64,000 nt of DNA. Source: Actinomycetota bacterium (GTDB lineage Bacteria > Actinomycetota > Actinomycetes > Nanopelagicales > Nanopelagicaceae). The stretch is from contig JAPLBJ010000017.1 of assembly GCA_026392845.1 (NCBI GenBank), positions 1 through 64,000 of the forward strand, written 5' to 3'. The translations under genes were made by a program, and so were the position numbers. Shown here piece by piece: positions 34,129-45,736 of this stretch. Numbering within the stretch: position 1 is the first letter of the stretch; the number at the start of each line of letters is the position of its first letter. Below the pieces are notes generated by a model. It did no database searches and was not told the DNA's origin. It saw only the letters and a list, made by a program, of their open reading frames with translations.

Positions 34129-36612
34129 CTACTGATTTTTCGGGGAAATCTCATCTTCGCTGTTTTTAGTTACTGAAAGCAGGCTCACACCATCATCAAG
34201 ATTGACCAAACGCACACCCATTGAGTCACGCCCTGTTTGGCGAACCTCTGCAGCAGGTGTTCGCATCACTGTGCCTGCCGATGTAATTGCAAGCACTTCA
34301 TCTTCATTACGAAGAACTAGTGCGCTGACTAATGATCCTCTGGAATCTTCATCAATCTTTGCAGCCTTGATTCCAATACCACCTCTACCTTGAACTCGAT
34401 ATTCATCGATAGGGGTTTTCTTTCCGTAACCACCATCGGTTGCAGTAAATACATATGAATCTGTTGCCAGTGATGTATCTATACGAGCCATTGTTAGCAA
34501 CTCATCATCTTTCTTAAACTTCATTCCAATAACGCCGCTAGTTGAGCGCCCCATTGGTCGTAAGGATTCGTCATCGACTACAAAACGCAATGACATTCCT
34601 TTTCTAGAAACTAAAAGCAATTCATCTCCCACATTCATGAGTGATGCACTTACAACTTCATCACTATTTTTGAGAGATATCGCAATAAGTCCACCTGTAC
34701 GTGGTGAGTCATATTCGCTCAATGGCGTCTTCTTTACAAGACCACTCTTTGTTGCAAGGACTAAGAATGGAGAAATTTCATAATCTTTTATTGAAAGTAC
34801 TTGTGCGATTTTCTCTTCTGGTTTGAATGCCATGAGATTTGCAACATGTTGACCACGCGCATCGCGTCCAGCATCTGGTAATTCATGAACTTTTGAACGG
34901 TACACACGTCCCTGATTTGTGAAAAAGAGCAACCAGTCATGTGTTGATGCAATAAAGAAATGATCAACAACGTCATCTTCTTTCAGTGCAGCACCCTTTA
35001 CTCCTCTTCCACCACGGCGTTGTGATCTGTAAAGATCGGCCATGGTGCGCTTTGAGTAACCACCTCGAGTAATTGTTACAACTACATCTTGATCCGGGAT
35101 TAAGTCTTCTGCAGAGAAATCGCCTTCACTTGCAACGATTTGAGTGCGGCGTTCATCGCCATATTTTGCAACTAATTCTTCCAGCTCTGTTTTGATTATT
35201 TCACGCTGTTTTTCAGGGCTAGCAAGGATTGTATTGAGTTCAATAATGTCAGCCATCAATCCTTCGTACTCGTCATTGATTTTCTGGCGCTCAAGTGCTG
35301 CAATTCTACGCAACTGCATATCCAGAATTGCATTTGCTTGTATTTCATCGACATCGAGTAATTTCATCAAACCTGTGCGAGCCTCTTCAGGTGTTGTGCT
35401 TGCGCGAATCAAAGCGATAACAGCGTCAAGTGCATCAAGTGCCTTGAGATAGCCAAGAAGAATATGAGCACGTTTTTCTTTTTCAACTAAGCGGAATTTA
35501 GTGCGGCGCACAATTACTTCTACTTGATGTTCGATATAGAAACGGATGAATTCATCGAGGCGCAGCGTGCGTGGTACCCCGTCGACGAGTGCCAACATAT
35601 TTGCACCGAATGTATCTTGGAGTTGTGTCTGCTTGTAAAGGTTATTGAGTACGACTTTTGGAATTGCTGAACTTTGAAGCACAATAACTAGGCGTTGTCC
35701 TAAGCGCTCATTGCCTTCGTCGCGAACATCTGCAATGCCTTTGATTTTTCCATCTTTGACGAGCTCTGCAATTTTTAGTGCGAGATTGTCAGGGTTTACT
35801 TGGTATGGAAGTTCGGAGATAACTAAACATGTGCGCTTATTTATCTCTTCTACTTGTACAACGGCGCGCATTGTGATTGAACCACGTCCGGTGCGATAGG
35901 CACTCTCAATTCCTGTGCGCCCGACAATAAGTGCTTTTGTTGGAAAGTCTGGTCCTTTTACAATCTTTAGTAACTGTGTAAGTAACTCATCTGATTTTGC
36001 TTCAGGGTGTGCAAGTGCCCAGGCGACACCTTCACCGATTTCGCGAAGGTTGTGCGGTGGAATATTTGTAGCCATTCCAACTGCAATACCCGCGCTGCCA
36101 TTTACTAATAAGTTTGGGAAACGACTTGGTAGAACTGTTGGTTCTTGTGATCGCCCATCGTAGTTAGGTACAAAATTGACTGTATCTTCATCGATATCTC
36201 GCATCATCTCCATTGCTATAGGAGATAGGCGAGCCTCTGTGTAACGCATTGCTGCAGCTGGATCATTACCGGGGGAGCCAAAGTTTCCATTGCCATCGAT
36301 GAGTGGATAGCGCAGTGACCAATGTTGGGCTAAACGAACAACGGTGTCATAAATAGCCCCATCTCCATGTGGATGGTAATTACCCATGACGTCACCAACG
36401 ATGCGCGACGATTTGTAGTAACCCTTATCAGGGCGATATCCAGCGTCATACATTGCGTAGAGAACACGGCGGTGTACTGGTTTCAAACCATCTCTAATAT
36501 CTGGAAGTGCGCGTCCGACGATAACGCTCATTGCATAATCTAAATATGAGCGCGCCATCTCCACCTGGAGATCTACTGTTTCGATTCTATCGAAATCTTT
36601 ATTTTCATCCAT
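34129..36612 (-). CDS. gyrA: DNA gyrase subunit A
   Basis: This 827-residue subunit breaks and rejoins DNA while the complex introduces negative supercoils. The catalytic Tyr lies in [18 protein letters not shown]. The quinolone-determining stretch reads [15 protein letters not shown], with Gly where E. coli has Ser83 and Mycobacterium has Ala. The C-terminal half is the beta-pinwheel DNA-wrapping domain, with the GyrA-box [10 protein letters not shown] (about 530-540), which identifies gyrase over topoisomerase IV. It starts 8 bp after the gyrB stop and is read with it. Confidence 0.97.
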   Translation of the reverse strand: MDENKDFDRIETVDLQVEMARSYLDYAMSVIVGRALPDIRDGLKPVHRRVLYAMYDAGYRPDKGYYKSSRIVGDVMGNYHPHGDGAIYDTVVRLAQHWSLRYPLIDGNGNFGSPGNDPAAAMRYTEARLSPIAMEMMRDIDEDTVNFVPNYDGRSQEPTVLPSRFPNLLVNGSAGIAVGMATNIPPHNLREIGEGVAWALAHPEAKSDELLTQLLKIVKGPDFPTKALIVGRTGIESAYRTGRGSITMRAVVQVEEINKRTCLVISELPYQVNPDNLALKIAELVKDGKIKGIADVRDEGNERLGQRLVIVLQSSAIPKVVLNNLYKQTQLQDTFGANMLALVDGVPRTLRLDEFIRFYIEHQVEVIVRRTKFRLVEKEKRAHILLGYLKALDALDAVIALIRASTTPEEARTGLMKLLDVDEIQANAILDMQLRRIAALERQKINDEYEGLMADIIELNTILASPEKQREIIKTELEELVAKYGDERRTQIVASEGDFSAEDLIPDQDVVVTITRGGYSKRTMADLYRSQRRGGRGVKGAALKEDDVVDHFFIASTHDWLLFFTNQGRVYRSKVHELPDAGRDARGQHVANLMAFKPEEKIAQVLSIKDYEISPFLVLATKSGLVKKTPLSEYDSPRTGGLIAISLKNSDEVVSASLMNVGDELLLVSRKGMSLRFVVDDESLRPMGRSTSGVIGMKFKKDDELLTMARIDTSLATDSYVFTATDGGYGKKTPIDEYRVQGRGGIGIKAAKIDEDSRGSLVSALVLRNEDEVLAITSAGTVMRTPAAEVRQTGRDSMGVRLVNLDDGVSLLSVTKNSEDEISPKNQ

Positions 36613-36620
36613 GGTTTTTC

Positions 36621-38591
<1,971 letters not shown>

Positions 38592-38765
38592 TCAACCCCT
38601 GAAAATGGCGCTAGAGGCGAAATTCCCACCTAGCAGTCTTTTATCCTATCGGTAAATTAGCAGTAGAGATACTCGTGAGAAGGCTTAGTAACCCCATTTG
38701 GCGCACGTTTGGCTAATGGGTGAGGGTTCCTATTAGAGAAGGTGAAGAAATGACCTTTTTTACGC

Positions 38766-39230
38766 TCAACCGTAGGTGTCGCGGGGTCCACGCGCGCCCC
38801 GGATTGTGCGGATCCCTTTTTTCCAATTTGGGGCATGAGGGCCGATAAAAACCAATGATTCAACCAAGGCACCTGATGCGCTCTTTTGGATTGTCGCTAG
38901 TAGTTCATTTGAAACCATTGTTAGTTGGGTTGCCCATGCAGTTGAACTTGTTTGCACAGTAAGTACGCCATCGAGAATAGAGAGTGGGGTTGTGTGCGCA
39001 GCTATATCACTTCCAACAATGGAAGGCCATGTTGTGTAAAGGGTTCCCTCTGCGATTCCGCTTTTCCAGTCGCGCTCTTGAATAAGGTTGGAAACAAGAT
39101 CGCTAATTAATTCTGGATCACCGTTGTCTTTCCGCTCTTTTTGCACAACTGGTGTACTAGTTCTAAATTTTTTCGAGTATCCAGTTTTAAAACTTTTGAA
39201 AAGATCAATAGCTAAATCGCGTTTAGACAT
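38766..39230 (-). CDS. dciA: DUF721 / DciA-like replicative helicase loader
   Basis: This 154-residue protein carries the DUF721 domain from about residue 55 (WPSIVGSDIAAHTTPLSILD, then LTVQTSSTAWATQLTM and ELLATIQKSASG). DciA is the ancestral loader of DnaB in bacteria without DnaC or DnaI. Its ATG overlaps the recF stop as TAATG. The order dnaA-dnaN-recF-DUF721-gyrB is conserved across actinobacteria. The N-terminal ~50 residues are charged and probably flexible. The helicase gene dnaB lies at the far end of this window. Confidence 0.88.
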   Translation of the reverse strand: MSKRDLAIDLFKSFKTGYSKKFRTSTPVVQKERKDNGDPELISDLVSNLIQERDWKSGIAEGTLYTTWPSIVGSDIAAHTTPLSILDGVLTVQTSSTAWATQLTMVSNELLATIQKSASGALVESLVFIGPHAPNWKKGIRTIRGARGPRDTYG

Positions 39231-40324
39231 TAGCCTTTTCCTTTCTTTACCACACCGGGTGTTACATAATATTTTTCACTCAGTAATTCTCTTGGTAGGT
39301 CGGCTTCAACCGCTGTAGTGATAAATGTTTGTTCCGCAATTGTTGTTGCATGTATTAATTGTTGACGCCTCGATACATCTAGCTCTGCAAAAATATCATC
39401 GAGTATAAGAATTGGCTCTGAGCCATCGTTTTTCAATAAATTGAATGATGCTAAACGAAGTGATATTGCCATCGACCATGATTCTCCGTGGCTTGCGTAA
39501 CCTTTTGCTGGAAATTCTCCAAGGTGTAAATCTAAATCATCTCTATGTGGACCAATAAGTGAGACTCCGCGCTCTATCTCTTGATATGCAACTTCTTCTA
39601 AACGCGCAGAAAGCACACTTATATTATTATCAAAATTTGCAGACACGCCTTCTGTGCTGCATTTATAAGCGATAGATGCTTTCTTTACTTCATTGAGTTG
39701 TGCATAGTTTGTTGTCACAAAGGGATTAAGTGCTTCAACTAATGCGATTCGCTCCGCTGTTAGCGCTGCGCCAAATTTTATAAGTTGTTCATTCCAAGGA
39801 ATAAGAGCGCTTTGTGAAGATCGCGTTTTTAGAAGAGCATTACGTTGTTTTACAACTCTTTCATAATCAGCAATAACGCCTGCTAGTCGCGGGCTTCGTG
39901 TAATAAGTAGGCGGTCTAAGAAATCGCGCCTAGTTGATGGATCCCCACGTACTAAATCTAAATCTTCGGGCGAGAAATAAATTATTTGGCAGGCGCCTAA
40001 AATTTCGCGCTGGCTACGTGTTGGGTTTTGATTCAGGCGTGCACGGTTGGCTTTATTGAGATTAATCTCTAAATCAACCTGAAGGGTTCGTCCATCTTTT
40101 TCTATTTCTGCTCGAATAATTGCTTGGTTGGCGCCGAGAGAAATAAGGGGTTGGTTACTTGAAACTCGATGGGAAGAAAGAAAGGCCAAATAAATAAGAG
40201 ATTCAGCAATGTTCGTTTTGCCGGAACCGTTATCTCCGATAAATGTGTTTACGCCTTGCTTTAGTTCTAACCTTAATTTCGGATACGAGCGAAAGTTAGT
40301 TAGCTCTAATTCGTTTATGCGCAC
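39230..40324 (-). CDS. recF: DNA repair protein RecF
   Basis: This 364-residue SMC-like ATPase loads RecA at gapped DNA. It has Walker A in TFIGDNGSGKTNIAESL (about 30-46), FSPEDLDLVRGDPSTRRDFLD (RecF-specific), ABC-type signature region YASHGESWSMAISLRL, and Walker B PILILDDIFAELD. The start MRINELELTNFRSYPKLRLEL is typical. It lies 18 bp after dnaN and shares one base with dciA. Confidence 0.96.
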   Translation of the reverse strand: MRINELELTNFRSYPKLRLELKQGVNTFIGDNGSGKTNIAESLIYLAFLSSHRVSSNQPLISLGANQAIIRAEIEKDGRTLQVDLEINLNKANRARLNQNPTRSQREILGACQIIYFSPEDLDLVRGDPSTRRDFLDRLLITRSPRLAGVIADYERVVKQRNALLKTRSSQSALIPWNEQLIKFGAALTAERIALVEALNPFVTTNYAQLNEVKKASIAYKCSTEGVSANFDNNISVLSARLEEVAYQEIERGVSLIGPHRDDLDLHLGEFPAKGYASHGESWSMAISLRLASFNLLKNDGSEPILILDDIFAELDVSRRQQLIHATTIAEQTFITTAVEADLPRELLSEKYYVTPGVVKKGKG

Positions 40325-40342
40325 GCGAAGCTCTTATAAATA

Positions 40343-41473
40343 TTAGGAGGCGTAACGCATAGGCATGAGAAGGTAGCGGTAGTTTTCGATCGCTGCGCCC
40401 GCTGGTTCTTTTTTACCCATTAAAATCGCTGGCTTGTTTGGGCCAGTAAAAGAAATTTGTACAAAAGGTGTACCGATTGCTTGTAAGCCATCAGCTAGAA
40501 AAACAGGGTTGAAGGCAATTGAAATATCTTCACCGTTGAGAAGAATTGAAATCTCCTCCGTTGCTTGTGCTTCTTCACCAGCACCTGCTTCAAGGGATAA
40601 CGATGTTCCCGAAAATTCCAAACGGAGTGGAACTGTTTTATCTGTTACAAGAGCAACACGACGTACGGAATCTAAAAATGGGGCTACTTCAATAACCGCA
40701 GTTGTAGTTACGTCTTGTGGGAGTAAATGGCGGTATGGAGGAAATGTTCCATCCAGCATTCTCGATGTCATTGTTTTTCCGTCGCCCGCAAAACCAGCAA
40801 GTCGATCATTGCTTGTTGTTGGAGCAAATGAAATTGAAACATTTTTTGAGTGTGTTAGTGATTTAGCTGCATCAGCGATAGTCCGTGCGCGCATAAGTGC
40901 TGTGAGTGAAAGGTTTGGTGTTGTTGGCTCCCATTGAATTTCACGAACAGCAAGGCGGTATCTATCTGTTGCTGCCAAAGTCACACTTTCTTCATTTATT
41001 TCAATATGTACGCCGGTAAGTGTTGGTAGTGAATCGTCGCGACCTGCAGCAATTGCAACTTGAGCAACAGCGGTTGCAAATGTGTCACTTGGTACTACAC
41101 CTGTTGATGCTGGTAGTTCCGGCAAGTTTGGATACTCAGTAATTGAAAGCGTTGGTAAAGTAAATTTTGCGCTACCGCTAGTTACGAGAACACGGGATCC
41201 ATCTAACGCAAAAGTTATTGGTTTATTTGGAAGAGAACGGCAAATTTCAGCAAGCAGTTTTCCTGGAACTAAAACTTTTCCTTTTTCTTTTATTTCTGCG
41301 GCGAAATGGGACTTACTTGCTGTCTCTAAATCTGAGGCGGAGAGAAGCACATCGTCACCACTTGCATCGATAACAATTCCTAGAAGTTCTGTTTTTATAG
41401 GGCGGGTTGAAAGGCTTCGGGAAACCCAATTGACTCCATCAACTAGTGCGCCTTGTCCTACTGTAAATTTCAC
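40343..41473 (-). CDS. dnaN: DNA polymerase III beta clamp
   Basis: This 376-residue sliding clamp holds the replicative polymerase on DNA. It shows the three-domain beta-clamp pattern, with DDVLLSASDLETASKSHF in domain 1, LPTLTGVHIEINEESVTLAATDRYRLAVRE at the domain 1/2 junction, and the C-terminal GPNKPAILMGK and YRYLLMPMRY, which ends in the partner-binding pocket. It lies across oriC from dnaA on the same strand. The 353-bp gap to dnaA is described as oriC. Confidence 0.97.
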   Translation of the reverse strand: MKFTVGQGALVDGVNWVSRSLSTRPIKTELLGIVIDASGDDVLLSASDLETASKSHFAAEIKEKGKVLVPGKLLAEICRSLPNKPITFALDGSRVLVTSGSAKFTLPTLSITEYPNLPELPASTGVVPSDTFATAVAQVAIAAGRDDSLPTLTGVHIEINEESVTLAATDRYRLAVREIQWEPTTPNLSLTALMRARTIADAAKSLTHSKNVSISFAPTTSNDRLAGFAGDGKTMTSRMLDGTFPPYRHLLPQDVTTTAVIEVAPFLDSVRRVALVTDKTVPLRLEFSGTSLSLEAGAGEEAQATEEISILLNGEDISIAFNPVFLADGLQAIGTPFVQISFTGPNKPAILMGKKEPAGAAIENYRYLLMPMRYAS

Positions 41474-41826
41474 AAGCTTCTCCCTGTATTTGTCATTTGA
41501 AAGTCTTTCATAGTTTGTGGGTTCGCCACAGAGCGGGTTTTATCTATATATAAGTAGTAGTAGTAACCAGAAGGCTTTACTGTGGATAAGAAAGAAAAGT
41601 CCACTTCAAAAGCCTTATTCCAGGCTTTTTGAATGTGGGTAAACCAAAGAAAGGTGTGGGTAGAAAAAAACGAAAAGCGATCACTTTTCATAAACAAGAC
41701 CCCTTCCTTCTCTAAGTAAAAAGATACCCACAGAAATTCTGCACATATCCACACTTATCCACACCTTTTCCCCAACTGGGGGTAAAAAGGATTATCTAGG
41801 CGAAAACCCCTAAATCGGACCTTTTA
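41474..41826. other. oriC: oriC region (dnaA-dnaN spacer) with DnaA boxes, DnaA-trios and AT-rich tract
   Basis: This 353-bp spacer holds two perfect DnaA boxes: TTATCCACA on the minus strand at 41581-41589 and on the plus strand at 41755-41763. Near-matches are at 41634-41642 (TTACCCACA, minus), 41655-41663 (CTACCCACA, minus), 41724-41732 and 41745-41753. Moving left from the 41581 box there is a 14-nt linker, five trinucleotides reading 3'-AAT GAT GAT GAT GAA-5' on the plus strand (41552-41566), then TTTTATCTATATATA (about 41537-41551). This is the box, linker, DnaA-trio and AT-rich order of a bacterial origin unwinding element. The ORF at 41470-41754 is spurious. Confidence 0.88.
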
Positions 41827-43239
41827 CTAATTACGTGCTTGTTGTTTGATCCGGTTGGTCAACTCAGTGACCTGGTTATAGATCGAACGACGCTCTGCCA
41901 TAAGTTGGCGAATCTTGCGGTCTGCATGCATCACTGTTGTGTGATCACGCCCCCCGAAAGTCTGACCAATTTTTGGAAGAGAAAGATCTGTTAGTTCACG
42001 ACACAAGTACATAGCGATCTGTCGCGCATTTACTAACACTCGAGAACGCGAAGTGCCACAAAGATCGTCGAGCGTGAGGCTGAAATATGCAGCGGTCTGA
42101 GCCATGATCGTGGCCCCTGTTATTTCAGGAGTTAGTTCATTAGGAATCAAATCTTTCAAAACAATTTCAGCAAGTGATAAATCAACACCCTGGCGATTCA
42201 AGCTAGCGAAAGCGGTAACACGGATAAGGGCACCTTCAAGTTCGCGAATATTTGTTGAGATTTTGCTCGCGATATATTCCAACACATCATCGGGTGCATT
42301 GAGTTTATCTTGCGCGGCTTTTTTACGAAGAATCGCAATACGTGTTTCTAATTCAGGTGGCTGAATATCTGTAATCAAACCCCACTCGAAACGAGAACGT
42401 AGTCGATCTTCCAAAGTTGTTAATTGCTTTGGGGGGCGATCGCTAGAAATAACAATTTGTTTGTTTGCGTTGTACAAAGTATTAAACGTATGAAAAAACT
42501 CTTCTTGAGTACGTTCTTTGTTTTCTAAAAATTGAATATCGTCTACAAGCAGAACATCTAAATCGCGGTAGCGGCGCTGAAAAGCAGAGGCTTTATCATC
42601 ACGGATTGAGTTAATGAAGTCATTAGTAAACTCTTCACTTGATACATAACGAACTCGAACACTGCCATATAACTCTTTTGCATACGCACCAATAGCGTGC
42701 AATAAGTGGGTCTTTCCAAGTCCTGATTCACCATAAATAAATAACGGGTTGTATGCCTTCGCAGGGGCTTCAGCAACTGCAACAGCTGCGGCGTGCGCAA
42801 AACGATTTGATGCACCGATAACAAATGTTTCAAATATATAACGTGGGTTTAGTTGCGATTGTTCTCCGCCCTTAGTGATCGACGCAGCCGAAATATCATC
42901 GCGCCCAGTTCCTGATTTAGGTGGCATGAATTCAATATCAACTTCTGGGATTGGAAGATTTAAAGATTCCAAAGATTCATCGACCGTAACTGCAATATTT
43001 GCTTTCTCGCCGAGTTCGCGTGTGAGCACATCGCCAACAATTGCGCGAAGACGACTCTCTAAAACATCTTTCGCAAAAGCATTTGGTGCAGCAACTAATA
43101 AATTTGTAACACCGTTGCCTTGAAGCAGACCCAAAGGTTTTGTTAGTTGTAAGAAAGCTCGATGTTGTGGGGCATCGACTGCAACCTCTTCAATTACCCG
43201 GCTCCACAGTTGGGTCAGTTCGACCTCTTTTACATCCAT
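41827..43239 (-). CDS. dnaA: chromosomal replication initiator DnaA
   Basis: This 470-residue AAA+ initiator binds DnaA boxes and opens oriC. Domain I (about 1-90) begins [19 protein letters not shown]; a short linker follows. Domain III has [19 protein letters not shown] (Walker A), [20 protein letters not shown] (Walker B) and the initiator-specific motif. Domain IV ends with the box-recognition helix-turn-helix [16 protein letters not shown]. Domain II is short compared with high-GC actinobacteria. Boxes at 43255-43388, upstream of the gene, suggest the usual autorepression. Confidence 0.97.
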   Translation of the reverse strand: MDVKEVELTQLWSRVIEEVAVDAPQHRAFLQLTKPLGLLQGNGVTNLLVAAPNAFAKDVLESRLRAIVGDVLTRELGEKANIAVTVDESLESLNLPIPEVDIEFMPPKSGTGRDDISAASITKGGEQSQLNPRYIFETFVIGASNRFAHAAAVAVAEAPAKAYNPLFIYGESGLGKTHLLHAIGAYAKELYGSVRVRYVSSEEFTNDFINSIRDDKASAFQRRYRDLDVLLVDDIQFLENKERTQEEFFHTFNTLYNANKQIVISSDRPPKQLTTLEDRLRSRFEWGLITDIQPPELETRIAILRKKAAQDKLNAPDDVLEYIASKISTNIRELEGALIRVTAFASLNRQGVDLSLAEIVLKDLIPNELTPEITGATIMAQTAAYFSLTLDDLCGTSRSRVLVNARQIAMYLCRELTDLSLPKIGQTFGGRDHTTVMHADRKIRQLMAERRSIYNQVTELTNRIKQQARN

Positions 43240-43515
43240 TAAGCGCCCCTTTGGTAATCCACAGTGTTATCCACAGGCTGTGGTCTAAACCTCAGATTGA
43301 GCCCTGTAATGGGCCTTCTGTGGTCCTTCCCTGTGGATAGAAGGGAAAAGTAGGGCTTCTTGGAGAAAATAGCAACTGGTTATCCACAATTTATATATGG
43401 AGGGATATGGGAAGTGGCCAGTTTGCCAACCTTATCCCCAGACCTCTACCGTTACTTCCTTGTTCCACTTCCCCCGCATTTATGACCTGATTTTTGATCG
43501 CTATAAGGAGTCTTC
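43240..43515. promoter_or_regulatory. dnaA-rpmH divergent region with DnaA boxes
   Basis: This 276-bp spacer drives dnaA leftward and rpmH rightward. It contains perfect TTATCCACA boxes at 43267-43275 and 43380-43388, plus TAATCCACA at 43255-43263 and the minus-strand CTATCCACA at 43332-43340. I see no open frame of note. The boxes may regulate dnaA, form part of a bipartite origin, or both. Individual promoters could not be placed with confidence. Confidence 0.7.
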
Positions 43516-43653
43516 ATGACAAAGCGCACCTTTCAACCTAATACACGCCGTCGCGCCAAAAAACATGGTTTCCGCGCACGCATGGCAACACGTGCTGGTC
43601 GCGCAGTTCTAGCTGCTCGCCGCGCTAAAGGTCGCCTACGCCTCTCTGCGTAA
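43516..43653 (+). CDS. rpmH: 50S ribosomal protein L34
   Basis: This 45-residue basic protein is too short for the ORF track. It reads [20 protein letters not shown] at the start and ends GRLRLSA, the standard L34 pattern with the actinobacterial N-terminal form. ATAAGGAG lies eight bases before the ATG. It opens the rightward rpmH-rnpA-yidD-yidC-khpB-rsmG-parA-parB run and lies 29 bp before rnpA. Confidence 0.97.
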   Translation: MTKRTFQPNTRRRAKKHGFRARMATRAGRAVLAARRAKGRLRLSA

Positions 43654-43682
43654 TTACCGAAAGCACACAAGGAATAACTCGC

Positions 43683-44030
43683 GTGCTTCCAAAAAATGCA
43701 CGTCTAACAGATAGCAATGAGTTTGCTCGCGCCACAAAAAGCGGATTGCGCGTGTCAACGCAAAACTTTATTGGCTATTTGTATCTAAATAATAGTGAGG
43801 AAGAAACACGCGCTGGAATTATAATTAGTAAGAGCGTTGGAGGTTCAGTGGTCCGACACCTAGTATCGCGCAAAGTACGACATATCCTCGCCGAAGAAAT
43901 TAAGAATCTTCCTGCAAACTCTCTTCTTGTGATCCGCGCACTAAACGGGGCGGCCAAAGCACACCACCAAGAGGAAATTTCTTTGATTGTCACAAAACTC
44001 ATTAAGAAATCTTCCGAGGTGAAGAAGTGA
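43683..44030 (+). CDS. rnpA: ribonuclease P protein component
   Basis: This 115-residue basic protein helps RNase P RNA mature tRNA 5' ends. It begins at GTG 43683 (MLPKNARLTDSNEFARATKSG). The central RNP-type motif is represented by IIISKSVGGSVVRHLVSRKVRHIL, where the family usually has RNRxKR; here the sequence VVRHLVSRKVRH is an actinobacterial variant. SLLVIRALNGAA follows. It overlaps yidD by 4 nt. Confidence 0.93.
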   Translation: MLPKNARLTDSNEFARATKSGLRVSTQNFIGYLYLNNSEEETRAGIIISKSVGGSVVRHLVSRKVRHILAEEIKNLPANSLLVIRALNGAAKAHHQEEISLIVTKLIKKSSEVKK

Positions 44031-44260
44031 TAAGAAAAATTTGCGTTGGAGCTATTCGTTTTTACCAAAAATGGATCTCCCCAAGTTTTGCTCCTCGCTG
44101 CAAGTACTACCCATCATGTTCAAGTTACGCAGCAACAGCAATCGAGAACTATGGAATCAAAGGTGTGGCTATGGCGACTTGGCGATTAGTTCGATGTAAC
44201 CCGTGGTCACATGGTGGTGTTGATTATGTTATTACTAAAGAGAAGGCAGGAACTAACTAA
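44027..44260 (+). CDS. yidD: membrane protein insertion efficiency factor YidD
   Basis: This 77-residue protein has the family pattern AIRFYQKWISPSFAPRCKYYPSCSSYAATAIENYG, with three conserved cysteines, and ATWRLVRCNPWSHGGVDYV. YidD is membrane associated and assists YidC. It starts at GTG 44027 inside the rnpA stop region, and its TAA shares a base with the yidC ATG, so the three are translated together. Confidence 0.95.
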   Translation: MIRKICVGAIRFYQKWISPSFAPRCKYYPSCSSYAATAIENYGIKGVAMATWRLVRCNPWSHGGVDYVITKEKAGTN

Positions 44261-45165
44261 TGGATACGATCCTAAACCCATTGTATTTCGCTGTTTCTTG
44301 GGTCATCATCACAATCCACGAACTTCTCTCCCCAATCTTTAGCGCAGACTCTGGTGTTTCATGGAGTCTTTCAATTATTGGCCTCGTGATTATTATCCGC
44401 ATTCTTCTTATTCCATTATTTGTAAAACAAATTAAGAGCCAGCGCGCCCTTACTGCTTTGCAACCGCAAATGAAAGAGATTCAAAAGAAGTATAAAGATG
44501 ATCGCCAAAAGCAATCAGAAGAGATGATGAAGCTTTACAAAGAACACAAGACAAACCCACTTGCCTCATGTTTTCCAATACTTGCACAAGCACCTATTTT
44601 CTTTGCTCTCTTTACTGTGCTCAACGGGATCGGTAAAAACCCTCCCGTAAAACATGGAGTGCTAACTCAAGAAGATGTCGTTAGCGCCGCCCAAGCTAAG
44701 TTTTTTGGCGCTCCAATTTCAGATACTTTCTTAGGAACAGATATAACAACAGTAAAAATTGTTACTGTTTTTCTCATTGCTTTTATGTCAGCGACAACTT
44801 TTACAACACAGCGTCAGTTGATGGTAAAAGGAATGCCAAAGATGGATTCCAGCAACAACATGATGTTGCAACAACAAAAAATTATGTTGTATTTGTTCCC
44901 AGTTATATTTGCAATCTCTGGCGTGAACTTTCCAATCGGTGTTCTTATTTATTGGTCAACAACAAACTTATGGACATGGGGACAGCAGTACTACGTCATT
45001 AAGAGAAACCCAACTCCAGGTTCTCCTGCATATGAAGAGTTAGAAAGAAAACGCAAACAAAAAAATGGAGATCTTCAAACTCCAGATTCAGGATCGAATG
45101 AAACGGTCCAGGAGCCAGAGATAAAAGGACAGCGCAAGCAACCAAAGAAAAAGAAGAAGAAATAG
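44260..45165 (+). CDS. yidC: membrane protein insertase YidC
   Basis: This 301-residue Oxa1/YidC protein inserts membrane proteins. The 60KD_IMP domain covers about residues 35-245. The cytoplasmic coiled loop LKEIQKKYKDDRQKQSEEMM-type segment (here QMKEIQKKYKDDRQKQSEEM) follows helix 1, then NPLASCFPILAQAPIFFALF, and helices near 165 and 215. The hydrophilic groove Arg lies in IIRILLIPLFVKQIKSQRAL. The C-terminus is lysine rich (KKKKKK). There is no large periplasmic domain, as expected outside proteobacteria. Confidence 0.96.
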   Translation: MDTILNPLYFAVSWVIITIHELLSPIFSADSGVSWSLSIIGLVIIIRILLIPLFVKQIKSQRALTALQPQMKEIQKKYKDDRQKQSEEMMKLYKEHKTNPLASCFPILAQAPIFFALFTVLNGIGKNPPVKHGVLTQEDVVSAAQAKFFGAPISDTFLGTDITTVKIVTVFLIAFMSATTFTTQRQLMVKGMPKMDSSNNMMLQQQKIMLYLFPVIFAISGVNFPIGVLIYWSTTNLWTWGQQYYVIKRNPTPGSPAYEELERKRKQKNGDLQTPDSGSNETVQEPEIKGQRKQPKKKKKK

Positions 45166-45220
45166 GACAAATAGCCTTAATTCCACACAATGTGGACATT
45201 ATCAATAAAGGAGCAGTACA

Positions 45221-45721
45221 TTGAGCGAAATTGAAACTGTAGAAGAGAAAAGCCCACTCAAAGGAGTCGCCAAACTAGAAGAAGAGGGCGATATCGCCGC
45301 GGACTACCTAGAGGCACTCCTAGATATCGCAGACCTTGATGGCGATATTGATATCGATGTGGAAAATGACCGCGCAGCCCTTGCCATAGTCGGGGGAAAA
45401 CTCAACCACCTCGTTGGTAGCAATGGTGAGGTCCTAGATGCAATTCAAGAGCTGACTCGCCTCGCTGTACAGACGGCAACCGGGGATCGCAGCCGGCTTA
45501 TGCTCGACATTGAGGGCTTTCGCGCTGGACGCAAGAGCGAACTCAAAAAGTTGGCAGAGGAGAAGGCGGCGGAGGCAAAGAGCACTGGAGCCTCAATCAA
45601 GCTTGCCCCAATGAATGCCTTTGAGCGCAAAATCATCCACGACACAATTCAAGATCTAGGCCTAACAAGTGAATCTGATGGCGAAGATCCAAACCGCTTT
45701 GTCGTGATCTACCCTGCCTAA
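45221..45721 (+). CDS. khpB: KhpB/Jag RNA-binding protein (KH-R3H)
   Basis: This 166-residue protein has an acidic N-terminus (~45 residues), a KH-like domain (ALAIVGGKLNHLVGSNGEVLDAIQELT, GxxG loop) and an R3H domain ending MNAFERKIIHDTIQDLGLTSESDGEDPNRFV. The Jag_N domain of firmicute homologues is absent. It begins at TTG 45221; AAAGGAG seven bases upstream decides this start. KhpB binds small RNAs and affects cell shape, and is a PASTA-kinase target in firmicutes. Confidence 0.92.
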   Translation: MSEIETVEEKSPLKGVAKLEEEGDIAADYLEALLDIADLDGDIDIDVENDRAALAIVGGKLNHLVGSNGEVLDAIQELTRLAVQTATGDRSRLMLDIEGFRAGRKSELKKLAEEKAAEAKSTGASIKLAPMNAFERKIIHDTIQDLGLTSESDGEDPNRFVVIYPA

Positions 45722-45736
45722 AGCCAGACTCTGCCT

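Noticed and set aside
41470-41754. 94-residue minus-strand ORF across oriC
   Set aside because: It covers the DnaA boxes, trios and AT-rich tract, has no family resemblance, and runs into dnaN.
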